DNA of 64,000 nt from an uncultured Agathobacter sp. (GTDB lineage Bacteria; Bacillota; Clostridia; Lachnospirales; Lachnospiraceae): NCBI GenBank assembly GCA_934359755.1, contig CAKRLV010000005.1, forward strand, positions 62,001 through 126,000, in the 5' to 3' direction. Made by a program: the position numbers and the translations under genes. Below the pieces are notes generated by a model. That model was not told where the DNA came from. It did no database searches and saw nothing but the letters and a program-made list of their open reading frames with translations. Positions 1-8,844 of this stretch are shown here, one piece after another (position 1 is the stretch's first letter; every line of letters begins with the position of its first letter).

Positions 1-2
1 CA

Positions 3-239
3 GCTATTGTGGGAATGTACCTTCTTAGAAATTACAAAGAGGTTGGTTTTGCAGTTGCAGTTCTGTTGCTGGCTTTTTTCTGTGGGGAGATAGAATTATG
101 GGCGCTGATTGCTCTTATACCTATCCACTTTTACAATGGAACAAGAGGACGTTCACTTAAGTATTTCTTCTACGCATTCTATCCGGTACATTTGCTTGTG
201 ATTGCAGGAATTGGATATTTGATAGGACTTGGTTTATAA
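3..239 (+). CDS. TraX family membrane protein, C-terminal part (cut by window edge)
   Basis: Only the last 78 or so codons lie in the window; the reading frame is open to base 3 and ends in TAA at 237-239. The visible part has three hydrophobic segments and ends with a YFFYAFYPVHLLVI stretch followed by a short helix. That Y-P-x-H-L motif close to the C-terminus is typical of TraX/acyltransferase-3-like multi-spanning proteins. In this superfamily TraX acetylates pilin in F-type plasmids, but chromosomal copies in Firmicutes have no settled substrate. The stop codon directly abuts the start of the next gene, so the two are probably co-transcribed. The family call rests on the C-terminal motif only. 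Confidence 0.7.
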   Translation, partial: AIVGMYLLRNYKEVGFAVAVLLLAFFCGEIELWALIALIPIHFYNGTRGRSLKYFFYAFYPVHLLVIAGIGYLIGLGL

Positions 240-1112
240 ATGTTGATTATTATTTGTGCAATGTATTGTGAGGCAAAGGGGCTTATTAAGCATTTTTGCC
301 TGAAGAAAAAAGAATATAGTGCCTTTGATATATATGCTGCTTCTGATGATAGAGTGGTGCTTATTATAAGCCAGACAGGCAGAGTGAATGCGGCTGCAGC
401 GGTTGGCTGTGTCTGTGGAATGTATGCAGGGCAATATAATATAAATATTGTTAATTTCGGAATTGCGGCTGGAAGATCGGAAGATATCGGAAAGCTGTTT
501 TTGGTAAATAAGATTGTAGATAGCTGTCAGGGAAAGACTTTTTTCCCTGACATGTTATTCGCGGCAGATATAGACGAGAGGGCGATTTATACACAGGAAA
601 ATGTTGTAGCAAGTGTGGACGAAGACGCAAATGTGGTGAATGGTGAAGAGGGTATCTTGTATGATATGGAAGCAACTGCTATTTATCAGGCGGGGGTTCA
701 TTTTGCAGGCCCACATCAGATGAGTTTTCTTAAACTGGTATCGGACAGTGGAGTGCGAAGTAAAAAGGAAGGCACGCATATGACAGCAGAGGCTGTAGAG
801 AGACTTATTGCTGCAAGAATGGATGAAATAATAAAGTATATAGATACAGTGCTTTTGTCGGTGCAAAAAGACAAAGATAAGTATAGTCTTTCGAGTGAAA
901 ACCAGCTGCTTTTTGTGAAGACGGTGAAAGATATGCATTGCTCGAAATCTATGGAAAGAGAACTTATGCAGCAGTTTCGCTATCATGAATTAAGCCAGAA
1001 TAGTCTTGCAGAAGAGATTAATAAGATGTATGACGAAGGAAAGCTGCCGTGCAGGGATAAAAGGACAGGAAAGGTGTATTTTGATGAACTCAAACGAGCC
1101 GTTTTACAATAG
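240..1112 (+). CDS. Nucleoside phosphorylase-like protein (MTAN/PNP fold)
   Basis: A 290-residue protein starting at the ATG directly after the traX stop. The first ~200 residues resemble the 5'-methylthioadenosine/S-adenosylhomocysteine nucleosidase and purine nucleoside phosphorylase fold: a glycine-rich NFGIAAG segment near residue 75, a YDMEATAIYQAG segment near residue 142 (in the family the M-E pair binds the ribose), and a LKLVSDSG segment near residue 165 that holds the conserved S-D of the base-binding loop. Residues ~205-290 form a charged, helical extension not found in housekeeping MTAN. The gene overlaps the following radical-SAM gene by 29 bases, pointing to translational coupling and a shared role, perhaps dealing with damaged or released nucleosides. 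The substrate cannot be read from sequence. Confidence 0.7.
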   Translation: MLIIICAMYCEAKGLIKHFCLKKKEYSAFDIYAASDDRVVLIISQTGRVNAAAAVGCVCGMYAGQYNINIVNFGIAAGRSEDIGKLFLVNKIVDSCQGKTFFPDMLFAADIDERAIYTQENVVASVDEDANVVNGEEGILYDMEATAIYQAGVHFAGPHQMSFLKLVSDSGVRSKKEGTHMTAEAVERLIAARMDEIIKYIDTVLLSVQKDKDKYSLSSENQLLFVKTVKDMHCSKSMERELMQQFRYHELSQNSLAEEINKMYDEGKLPCRDKRTGKVYFDELKRAVLQ

Positions 1113-2100
1113 AGTATTTTCCCATATATATGTCGAACGGCAGGTGCTGGATTATGAAGTGACTCAGAAAATACTGGGAAAGTATAGTAGTTCCAAGGTT
1201 ATAATTATTAATCACTACAAGGATGTTTTTAATAGGGCAAAGCAGAATTATGTCATACAGAATAAAGCGAAGAGTCTGATTCTTGCAAAACAGACGAGCG
1301 GATATCTGTATGATGGTGCACCTGTGTGCCAGAATTTTGGAAATGATTATTTTTATTATACTTCATGTGTGATGAACTGTATTTATGACTGCGAATATTG
1401 CTATCTAAAGGGGATGTATCCGTCTGGAAATATGGTATTGTTTGTTAATCTGTATGACACATTTACAGAGATTAAGAAATACCTGAATCTGCATCCTATG
1501 TATATCTGCGTGTCATACGATACAGACCTTCTGGCGATAGAGGAGCTGACAGGATATGTCGCAAAGTGGATAGATTTCGTAAAACAGAACAAGAATCTGA
1601 CTATCGAGATACGGACTAAATCGGCAAACACAGGAATATGGGATAAATTAGATGTATGCGGGAGAGTGATATATGCATTTACTTTATCACCAGAGGCGGT
1701 CATAGAAGAATATGAGCATAAGACGCCAGCTCTTTTGGCGCGTCTTGAAAGTATAAAAAGAGCGCAGGAACTTGGACATCCGGTAAGACTGTGTTTTGAC
1801 CCTATGATATATGTAGAAGATTGGAAAAGTAAATATATACAGCTGCTCGAAAGCGTGCGTGAGCATGTTGACGTGGAGAAATTATGGGATGTCAGTGTAG
1901 GTTCATTTCGTGTATCACAGGACTATCTGAAGAAGATGCGCAAAAATGACCCGGGTTCAGCCGTAGTGCAGTTTCCTTATCAGAATACAGATGGCGTTTA
2001 TCATTATCCAGATGCTCTTCTTGAGCAGATGGAAGGATTTATGTATCAGCAGTTATGTGGGATGATTTCGGAAGACAAGATTTTTAGATGGGAGCCGTAA
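1084..2100 (+). CDS. splB: Spore photoproduct lyase family radical SAM protein
   Basis: The ATG at 1084 is preceded by AGGAAAGG nine bases upstream, so it is preferred over a TTG at 1006; the product is 338 residues, close to the ~340 of characterised lyases. Near residues 94-101 a CIYDCEYC motif supplies the CX3CX2C cysteines for the radical-SAM [4Fe-4S] cluster, followed by YLKG as in SplB (CYLQ in Bacillus). Characterised family members use SAM to reverse the 5-thyminyl-5,6-dihydrothymine photolesion in germinating spores. Recalled alignment suggests that the H-donating cysteine region (C-T-S-D in Bacillus) is here Y-D-T-D with a cysteine three residues earlier, so this may be a paralogous branch. 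It overlaps the upstream nucleosidase-like gene by 29 bases. Confidence 0.75.
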   Translation: MNSNEPFYNRVFSHIYVERQVLDYEVTQKILGKYSSSKVIIINHYKDVFNRAKQNYVIQNKAKSLILAKQTSGYLYDGAPVCQNFGNDYFYYTSCVMNCIYDCEYCYLKGMYPSGNMVLFVNLYDTFTEIKKYLNLHPMYICVSYDTDLLAIEELTGYVAKWIDFVKQNKNLTIEIRTKSANTGIWDKLDVCGRVIYAFTLSPEAVIEEYEHKTPALLARLESIKRAQELGHPVRLCFDPMIYVEDWKSKYIQLLESVREHVDVEKLWDVSVGSFRVSQDYLKKMRKNDPGSAVVQFPYQNTDGVYHYPDALLEQMEGFMYQQLCGMISEDKIFRWEP

Positions 2101-2149
2101 GATACAGCTATGGCGATATGGAATAAAGGAGCGTTTGGATATAACAGGT

Positions 2150-2845
2150 ATGGGAGTAAAATTAAAGGCAGCACTTGTAACAGGTGCGTCATCAGGAATA
2201 GGTCATGCAATTGCACAGGTTCTTTTAGAAGAGGGCTATAAGGTATATGGAATAGGCAGGAAGTTTACTAAGAAATGTGATTTTGACACGATAGAGTGCG
2301 ACATCTGCGATACAGGCAGGCTTCTGGCATATATAGACGAAATCAGAAAAGATAATGATATACATGTACTTGTTAATAATGCTGGTGTAGGATATTATGG
2401 ATTGCATGAAGAGCTAAATGCTGACAAGATAAAGCAGCTTGTCAGAACCAATCTTGAAGCTCCGATGATTATATCTAATTATCTGCTGCGCGATTTGAAA
2501 AAAAATTCAGGATGGATATTTAATGTCTCATCTGTGACAGCAATGAAGACAAATCCACATGGGTGTGCTTATGGTGCCACAAAAGCAGGTCTTTATAGTT
2601 TTTCACAGAGTCTGTTTGATGAAGCTAGAAAATACGGTGTTAAGGTGATAAGCATTTTGCCAGACATGACATCTACTAATCTGTACAGGAATGCTGATTT
2701 TAAAGAGGATGATGATATGATGGCGCATATTCTGCCAGAAGAAGTGGCTGATGTGGTAAGGTATGCGCTTAGAAGACGTGATGGACTTGTGGTTACAGAT
2801 TTTACTTTAAAACCACAGCTGCATCGTATATCGAGAAAGAAGTAA
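2150..2845 (+). CDS. Short-chain dehydrogenase/reductase (SDR)
   Basis: About 231 residues. It has the classical SDR layout: a TGASSGIG cofactor loop near residue 10, NNAGVG near residue 77, a catalytic serine in NVSSV near residue 124, and YGATK near residue 140 supplying Tyr and Lys. The enzyme should use NAD(P)H; the substrate is unknown. Start choice is uncertain: the ATG at 2150 lacks a well-placed ribosome binding site, whereas AAAGGAG at 2125-2131 lies only three bases before a TTG at 2135. It sits 34-50 bases after the photoproduct-lyase-like gene and 17 bases before dnaE, so all may be one transcription unit. Confidence 0.8.
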   Translation: MGVKLKAALVTGASSGIGHAIAQVLLEEGYKVYGIGRKFTKKCDFDTIECDICDTGRLLAYIDEIRKDNDIHVLVNNAGVGYYGLHEELNADKIKQLVRTNLEAPMIISNYLLRDLKKNSGWIFNVSSVTAMKTNPHGCAYGATKAGLYSFSQSLFDEARKYGVKVISILPDMTSTNLYRNADFKEDDDMMAHILPEEVADVVRYALRRRDGLVVTDFTLKPQLHRISRKK

Positions 2846-2862
2846 TTGAAAGGAAGTTTTGT

Positions 2863-5800
2863 ATGGCTTTTTGTCATTTACATACACATACAGAGTACAG
2901 TCTTTTGGACGGCTCGAACAAAATTAAAGATTATATTGCGAGAGTCAAAGAACTTGGAATGAACAGTGCTGCTATCACTGACCATGGAAATATGTTCGGA
3001 GTTGTTGAATTTTACAAGACTGCAAAGGCTGCGGACATTAATCCGGTTATAGGATGTGAGGTTTATGTTGCGCCAGATTCAAGATTTGAACGTGAAACAA
3101 GCCATGGTGATGACAGGTACTATCACCTTATTCTGCTTGCAGAGAACAATACCGGATACAACAATCTCATGAAGATAGTAAGTATCGGATACACAGAGGG
3201 ATATTATTACAGGCCACGAGTTGATTTTGAAACGCTTGAGAAATATCATGAAGGACTGATATGTCTGTCTGCGTGTCTCGCTGGAGAGATACCGAGATAT
3301 ATCGTAAGAGGTTTTTACGAGGAAGCTAAGAAGGTCGCAATAAAATATCAGGAATGTTTTGGCAAGGATAACTTTTTCTTAGAGCTTCAGGATCATGGAA
3401 TATCTGACCAGCAGCTTGTAAATCAACAGCTTCTTAGAATGAGTCAGGAGCTTGGAATAGAGCTTGTGTGTACTAATGACTGCCATTACACTTATGATAC
3501 AGACGTTGATGCGCATGATGTGCTTTTGTGTATACAGACGGGCAGGAAGGTGTCTGACGAAGATAGAATGCGCTATGAGGGCGGACAGTTCTATGTCAAG
3601 AGTGAGGAAGAGATGCGAAGTCTTTTTCCTTATGCATTGCAGGCTGTAGAGAATACTCAAAAGATTGCCGACAGATGCCATGTTATTCTTGAATTTGGTA
3701 ATTATAAGATTCCTAAATACGAAGTGCCGGAAGGCTTTGACAGCGCATGGGACTTTTTAAATGACTTGTGTGAGAAGGGATTTAAGGCAAAGTATATTGA
3801 TCCTAAAGAATACAGTGAAGATGAACTTGCCGAGATTCATAAATCCATGGAATATGAGCTTGGAATCATAAAAGAGATGGGCTTTATCGAGTACATACTT
3901 ATAGTATGGGATTACATCAACTGGTGCAGGACACATGACTGCTGGGTAGGCCCGGGACGAGGTTCGGCAGCAGGAAGCCGAGTGTGCTATTGTACAGGAA
4001 TTACTAATATCGACCCTGTCAGATACAATCTGCTTTTTGAGCGATTTCTAAATCCAGAGCGAGTGTCCATGCCTGATATCGACGTGGACTTTGAATACGC
4101 AGAGAGATACAGGGCTATCGAATACGTTCAGGAAAAGTACGGACATGATTCGGTTACGCAGATTACGACATTTGGAACTATGGCGGCGCGAGGTGTAATA
4201 AAAGCAGTTGGAAAAGCACTTGATTTTCCTTATGCTGAGACAGACAGGCTGGCGAAGATGATTCCGATGGAGCTTAATATCACAATAGATAAGGCACTTC
4301 AGATGAACCCTGAATTTCGTGGAATTTATGAGACGGATCAGGCGATTCATGATATGATTGATATGTCAAAGAAGCTTGAAGGTCTCCCAAACCATACGTC
4401 GGTTCATGCGGCAGGTGTTGTTATATATCCGGGTGTGGCAAGTGATTATGTACCACTTGGAAGGGCAAATGATGGAACTCCGACAGCCGAGTACAACATG
4501 GTGCAGCTTGAAGAACTTGGTCTTCTTAAGATGGATTTTCTTGGACTTAGAACACTTACAGTACTTAAGGATTCTGTCAAGAACATCAAGAGGACAAAAG
4601 GTATCGATGTAGATATTGACCACATTGATTTCAACGATAAAGGCACTCTTGATTTTATCGGTTCAGGAAAGACAGAAGGTGTGTTCCAGCTTGAGTCTGC
4701 GGGAATGCAGAATTTCATGAAGGAATTAAAACCACAGAATTTTGAAGATATTGTGGCTGGTATTTCACTTTACCGTCCAGGACCAATGGACTTTATTCCG
4801 AATTATATCAAGGGCAAAAATGATCAGGACGCAATAAGCTATGTGACACCAGAACTTAAGAGCATACTTGAGCCTACCTATGGATGTATTGTCTATCAGG
4901 AGCAGGTAATGCAGATAGTTCAAAAGCTTGCAGGATACACTATGGGACAGGCTGATAATATCAGACGTGCCATGAGTAAGAAGAAGCAGTATGTCATTGA
5001 TGCGGAGAGGCAGAGCTTTGTATATGGTGATGAGCAGAGAAATATAAAGGGCTGCGTGGCAAATGGAATCTCAGAGCAGGCTGCAAACAGCATATACGAC
5101 TCCATGGTTGATTTCGCCAAGTATGCATTCAACAAATCGCATGCGGCTGCATATGCTGTAATAAGCGTCCAGACGGCATGGCTTAAGTATTACTATCCAG
5201 TTGAATTTATGGCAGCACTTATGACATCCGTAATTGATAATGCCGCAAAAGCATCTGAATATCTGTATAGCTGCAAGAACATGGGCATAAAGGTATTGCC
5301 ACCTGATATAAATTGTGGTGCAGGAATGTTTACAGCGGAGGGCGAGAATGTCAGATATGGATTATATGCCATCAAATCACTTGGAAAGCCTGTCATAGAC
5401 AAGATAATTGCTGAGAGAGAAGAAAATGGTCCATACCGTACCTTGCAGGATTTCATAGAGAGAACTGCCGAAAGAGATATCAATAAGCGTGCGATAGAGA
5501 ACCTCATAAAAGCTGGTGCGTGTGATGGTCTTGATGGAACAAGAAAGCAGATGATGATAGTTTACGGAACAATTGTAGATCAGGTTGTCCGTAACAAGAA
5601 GAACTCTATGTCAGGGCAGATGAGTCTTTTTGACCTTGTCAGTGAGGAGGAGAAGAAGGACTTTGATATCAAATATCCGGATGTTGGTGAGTTTGACAAG
5701 GAGACTATACTTGGCTATGAGAAGGAAGTACTTGGAATATATCTAAGTGGACATCCGCTCGAAGAATATACTGACAAGATAAACAAAAATATAAATGCTG

Positions 5801-6360
5801 TTGCGATGGATTTTGCGTGGGATGAAGAGCTTATGTCTTCCAAAATCAAGGACAATGCGCATGTCGTAGTTGGTGGAATAATAACAGATAAGACTATCAA
5901 GTTTACGAAGACAAACAAGGCTATGGCATTTATTACAATAGAAGACCTCACAGGTACGATAGAAGTTATTATTTTTCCAAAAGATTATGATAATTACCAG
6001 CGTTTTATAAATGAGGACGCGAAGGTGTTTGTTGTGGGAAGAGCGACATCAGAGGATGAGCAGAATGGCAAAATAATTTGTGAGAGAATAGTACCTTTTG
6101 AAGACACCCAAAAGGAGGTGTGGCTGCAGTTTCCGACGAAGGAGGATTTTGCCCAAAAGGAGAAAGAACTGTATGACATCATGAAAGTTTCAGATGGACA
6201 TGATGAGGTTGTTATATATGTCGCAAATCCTAAAGCAGTCAAACGTCTTGGCAGAAATATGAGTGTATGTGCAAATACAGCTCTTTTAGATGAACTATTT
6301 TCATTTTTAGGAGAAAAAAACGTAAAAGTTATTGAAAAGAATATTGAAAACATCCGTTGA
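2863..6360 (+). CDS. dnaE: DNA polymerase III alpha subunit (DnaE type)
   Basis: A 1165-residue replicative polymerase with AGGAAG seven bases before the ATG. The N-terminal PHP domain begins with the HLHTHTEYSLLDG motif at residues 4-16. The C-family polymerase core shows GPGRGSAAGS (~residue 364) and PDIDVDFE (~residue 404), which holds the first two catalytic aspartates; tandem helix-hairpin-helix motifs and a C-terminal OB-fold region (VVVGGIITDKT around residue 1005) follow. Length and order match DnaE, not PolC. Adjacent pfkA is a common arrangement in Firmicutes. DnaE works with PolC in low-GC Gram-positives, usually extending RNA primers. Nothing unusual was seen in the reading frame. 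Confidence 0.96.
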   Translation: MAFCHLHTHTEYSLLDGSNKIKDYIARVKELGMNSAAITDHGNMFGVVEFYKTAKAADINPVIGCEVYVAPDSRFERETSHGDDRYYHLILLAENNTGYNNLMKIVSIGYTEGYYYRPRVDFETLEKYHEGLICLSACLAGEIPRYIVRGFYEEAKKVAIKYQECFGKDNFFLELQDHGISDQQLVNQQLLRMSQELGIELVCTNDCHYTYDTDVDAHDVLLCIQTGRKVSDEDRMRYEGGQFYVKSEEEMRSLFPYALQAVENTQKIADRCHVILEFGNYKIPKYEVPEGFDSAWDFLNDLCEKGFKAKYIDPKEYSEDELAEIHKSMEYELGIIKEMGFIEYILIVWDYINWCRTHDCWVGPGRGSAAGSRVCYCTGITNIDPVRYNLLFERFLNPERVSMPDIDVDFEYAERYRAIEYVQEKYGHDSVTQITTFGTMAARGVIKAVGKALDFPYAETDRLAKMIPMELNITIDKALQMNPEFRGIYETDQAIHDMIDMSKKLEGLPNHTSVHAAGVVIYPGVASDYVPLGRANDGTPTAEYNMVQLEELGLLKMDFLGLRTLTVLKDSVKNIKRTKGIDVDIDHIDFNDKGTLDFIGSGKTEGVFQLESAGMQNFMKELKPQNFEDIVAGISLYRPGPMDFIPNYIKGKNDQDAISYVTPELKSILEPTYGCIVYQEQVMQIVQKLAGYTMGQADNIRRAMSKKKQYVIDAERQSFVYGDEQRNIKGCVANGISEQAANSIYDSMVDFAKYAFNKSHAAAYAVISVQTAWLKYYYPVEFMAALMTSVIDNAAKASEYLYSCKNMGIKVLPPDINCGAGMFTAEGENVRYGLYAIKSLGKPVIDKIIAEREENGPYRTLQDFIERTAERDINKRAIENLIKAGACDGLDGTRKQMMIVYGTIVDQVVRNKKNSMSGQMSLFDLVSEEEKKDFDIKYPDVGEFDKETILGYEKEVLGIYLSGHPLEEYTDKINKNINAVAMDFAWDEELMSSKIKDNAHVVVGGIITDKTIKFTKTNKAMAFITIEDLTGTIEVIIFPKDYDNYQRFINEDAKVFVVGRATSEDEQNGKIICERIVPFEDTQKEVWLQFPTKEDFAQKEKELYDIMKVSDGHDEVVIYVANPKAVKRLGRNMSVCANTALLDELFSFLGEKNVKVIEKNIENIR

Positions 6361-6423
6361 AAAGTTTACAATATAACGGGATTATGATTAAAGATAATTA
6401 TTTAACATATGGAGGATTCACAA

Positions 6424-7395
6424 ATGGCTAAAGAGATTAATACAATTGCGGTACTTACTAGTGGTGGAGATGCACCTGGAATGAACGCTGCTACTCGTGC
6501 AGTAGTACGTCAGGCCCTTGCAAAAGGAAAGAAAGTTAAAGGAATCAGAAGAGGATATGCAGGACTTCTCAACGAAGAGATTTTTGATATGGATTCAAAG
6601 AGTGTATCTGATACAATTTCAAGAGGTGGTACAATTCTTCAGACTGCAAGATGTCTTGAATTTGTTGAGCCAGAGGTTCAGAAGCGTGGAGCAGAGATCT
6701 GTAAGAAGCACGGAATTGATGCTATCGTTGTAATCGGTGGAGATGGATCCTTTAAGGGAGCTCAGAAGCTTGCAGCTCTTGGAATAAATACAATCGGTCT
6801 TCCTGGTACAATCGACCTTGATATTGCATGTACAGATTACACAATCGGATTTGATACAGCCTGCAATACAGCTATGGAAGCTATCGATAAGGTTCGTGAT
6901 ACTTCTACCTCTCATGAGAGATGTTCGATCATCGAGGTTATGGGACGTGGAGCTGGATATATTGCATTATGGTGTGGTATTGCCAATGGTGCAGAGGAAA
7001 TTCTTCTTCCAGAGAAGTATGATGGAGACGTAGATGCTCTTATTAAGAGAGTTTCAAACGCTCATGCAATGGGCAAACAGCATTACATCATTATCAATGC
7101 AGAAGGTGTAGGACATTCACAGGAACTTGCCGAGAAGATTGAGACAGCTACAGGAATTGAGACAAGAGCTACAATCTTAGGACATATGCAGCGTGGTGGA
7201 AGCCCAACATGTAAGGATCGTGTATATGCTACAACTATGGGAGCTATGGCAGTTGATCTTCTTTGCGAAGGAAAGTCAAACAGAGTAGTTGCACATACAA
7301 ACGGAAGATTCGTTGATTATGATATCGATGAAGCTCTTGCAATGAAGAAGACCGTTGATGAGTATATGTACCAGATTTCTAAGAGTCTTGTATAA
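6424..7395 (+). CDS. pfkA: 6-phosphofructokinase
   Basis: 323 residues. The GGAGG at 6411-6415 fixes the start at ATG 6424, not at the ATG at 6409 that lies inside the ribosome binding site. The enzyme phosphorylates fructose 6-phosphate with ATP in glycolysis. Visible motifs: SGGDAPGMNAA near residue 12 (ATP loop), GGDGSFKGA near residue 103, the catalytic GTID-D block near residue 126, FDTACNTA, and MGRGAGYIA near residue 171. In the catalytic block the usual T-I-D-N-D reads T-I-D-L-D: both aspartates survive but the intervening Asn is Leu. The following IACTDYTIG is the clostridial form. A terminator follows directly, so the gene probably ends a dnaE-pfkA unit. Confidence 0.95.
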   Translation: MAKEINTIAVLTSGGDAPGMNAATRAVVRQALAKGKKVKGIRRGYAGLLNEEIFDMDSKSVSDTISRGGTILQTARCLEFVEPEVQKRGAEICKKHGIDAIVVIGGDGSFKGAQKLAALGINTIGLPGTIDLDIACTDYTIGFDTACNTAMEAIDKVRDTSTSHERCSIIEVMGRGAGYIALWCGIANGAEEILLPEKYDGDVDALIKRVSNAHAMGKQHYIIINAEGVGHSQELAEKIETATGIETRATILGHMQRGGSPTCKDRVYATTMGAMAVDLLCEGKSNRVVAHTNGRFVDYDIDEALAMKKTVDEYMYQISKSLV

Positions 7396-7419
7396 TATTT
7401 GTATGATGATTTATAGTGG

Positions 7420-7449
7420 AAAGCCCGTCGTAGGATGGGCTTTTTGTTT
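7420..7449 (+). terminator. Rho-independent terminator after pfkA
   Basis: AAGCCC and GGGCTT arms around a GTCGTAGGAT loop, followed by TTTTTGTTTT, 25 bases after the pfkA stop. Confidence 0.85.
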
Positions 7450-7612
7450 TAATTCCTGTGTACACTAATACACTTTTATAGATTGAATTAATGTGATATT
7501 ATACAAGATATTATTGAAGAGGGCGTTCAATCAGCTGGAAAAGCTTAAATAGATACTCTATTTGTACGCCAGATGCAATATCTACATAAATGTATCAAAG
7601 AAGGAAGATGAT

Positions 7613-8404
7613 ATGATTACAAGTACATCGAATCAGCAGATAAAAAATCTGTCTGCACTTATAAAGAAATCAAAAGAAAGAAAAAAGCAGAAGTGTTTTG
7701 TGGTTGAAGGCACAAAGATGTGTTTAGAAGCACCGAAGGAGTTGTTAGTTGCCACATATGTATCGGAATCATTTGCAGCTGAAAATGAGGCGTTAAATGA
7801 ACTTGACGGTGAATACGAAATTATTGCTGACAATGTATTTAAGGCAATATCGGACACTCAGACACCACAGGGGATAATGAGCATTGTAAAAATGCCTGAG
7901 TACTCGCTGGAAGATGTACTTGATGGTGACAGAACTCATTTGCTTATTCTTGAAAGTATTCAGGACCCTGGAAATCTTGGCACCATGATAAGAACTGGTG
8001 AGGGCGCAGGGATTACTGGAGTTATCATGAATAAGACAACAGTAGATATTTTTAATCCGAAAACAGTAAGGTCTACTATGGGAAGTCTCTACAGAGTTCC
8101 CTTTGTTATTGTAGATGATCTCAAAGCAACATTAGCCGAACTTAAAAATAGTGGAATAAATCTATATGCTGCACACCTTAAGGGAAAAGGACTGTATGAT
8201 GAGCCTGATTATACTAAGGCATCTGGTTTTTTGATTGGTAATGAGGGCAATGGACTGAGTGATGAAATTGCAAAATGTGCCAATATATATATTAAAATAC
8301 CTATGGAGGGGCAGGTTGAGTCACTTAATGCCGCAATTTCTGCGACACTTCTTATGTATGAATGTAACAGACAAAGAAGAAATAAAAGTTATAAGGAACA
8401 ATAA
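7613..8404 (+). CDS. TrmH/SpoU family RNA 2'-O-methyltransferase
   Basis: 263 residues from ATG 7613, preceded by AAGGAAG; an upstream TTG at 7562 lacks a site. The N-terminal substrate-binding domain contains KCFVVEG, and the C-terminal SPOUT trefoil-knot domain has all three SpoU motifs: GNLGTMIRTGEGAG (~residue 124), NPKTVRSTMGSLYRVPF (~residue 148) and IGNEGNGLS ... IPMEGQVESLNAA (~residues 210-240). It is expected to methylate a ribose 2'-OH in rRNA or tRNA with SAM. Such genes are often annotated RlmB/TrmH/YsgA without proof of the target. It stands alone after the pfkA terminator. Confidence 0.88.
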   Translation: MITSTSNQQIKNLSALIKKSKERKKQKCFVVEGTKMCLEAPKELLVATYVSESFAAENEALNELDGEYEIIADNVFKAISDTQTPQGIMSIVKMPEYSLEDVLDGDRTHLLILESIQDPGNLGTMIRTGEGAGITGVIMNKTTVDIFNPKTVRSTMGSLYRVPFVIVDDLKATLAELKNSGINLYAAHLKGKGLYDEPDYTKASGFLIGNEGNGLSDEIAKCANIYIKIPMEGQVESLNAAISATLLMYECNRQRRNKSYKEQ

Positions 8405-8466
8405 GGCATTAAGGAAATATGACATTAAGACAACAAGGTATAATAAGGCATTACGGCAATATGGCA
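8401..8466 (+). repeat. Imperfect direct repeat, period 42 bp
   Basis: A 24-base block beginning ATAAGGCATTA occurs at 8401-8424 and again at 8443-8466 with three mismatches. It starts at the stop codon of the methyltransferase gene and fills most of the gap to the next small gene. Confidence 0.7.
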
Positions 8467-8488
8467 ATATGGAACTAAGGAGTAATTG

Positions 8489-8752
8489 ATGAGGATATGG
8501 TTTAAACTATTCAAAGATACCAGACTGATACAGGATGAGACTATTGAGAACAACGATGATGATACGAGAACCCATAAGATTTTCAAGTCTCTTGAAGATG
8601 CATGCATGTCGCTGGATTTAGGACATCCTGTATGGCTTGACAAGAATATCTCGGAGTTTCAGAAAAATTCCAGGACGAGATTTACCTCAGATAATTTTAT
8701 AGAAGAAATAGAATTTGACTATATGGAGATGCAGATCTTAGAAGAAGATTAA
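8489..8752 (+). CDS. Small acidic protein of unknown function
   Basis: 87 residues, starting at ATG 8489 seven bases after AAGGAG. It has no signal peptide or membrane segment. It starts with a basic, hydrophobic MRIWFKLFKD stretch, then a cluster of acidic residues (NNDDDT), a middle DLGHPVWLDKN segment and a very acidic end (MEMQILEED). The good ribosome binding site and a reading frame matching its neighbours argue for a real gene. I do not recognise the family. It could be co-transcribed with the methyltransferase 84 bases upstream or with relQ downstream. Confidence 0.65.
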   Translation: MRIWFKLFKDTRLIQDETIENNDDDTRTHKIFKSLEDACMSLDLGHPVWLDKNISEFQKNSRTRFTSDNFIEEIEFDYMEMQILEED

Positions 8753-8829
8753 TTATCCGGATACAGCATGAGAAAATTAAAATATCCTTAAATATTGTGC
8801 AGATTCGACACAAAAATGGCAAACCATGT

Positions 8830-8835
8830 TATAAT
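8830..8835 (+). promoter_or_regulatory. Possible -10 box upstream of relQ leader
   Basis: TATAAT preceded by TG (an extended -10 form). No good -35 box lies at 16-18 bases. It sits just 5' of the dispersed leader repeat, so a transcript from here would carry the repeat as its 5' leader. Confidence 0.4.
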
Positions 8836-8844
8836 ATAGAATTA

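Noticed and set aside
555..986. 143-codon minus-strand open frame opposite the nucleosidase-like gene
   Set aside because: It is rich in Cys, His, Phe and Ser as expected for the reverse of an AT-rich gene and matches no family; the plus-strand gene has clear motifs.
1006..1083. 26-codon N-terminal extension of the photoproduct lyase family gene
   Set aside because: It starts with TTG, lies wholly inside the upstream gene and lacks the AGGAAAGG found before ATG 1084.
8816..8830. GGCAAACCAT as start of a c-di-GMP (GEMM) riboswitch
   Set aside because: No GAAA tetraloop stem or receptor sequence follows, and the downstream gene is relQ.
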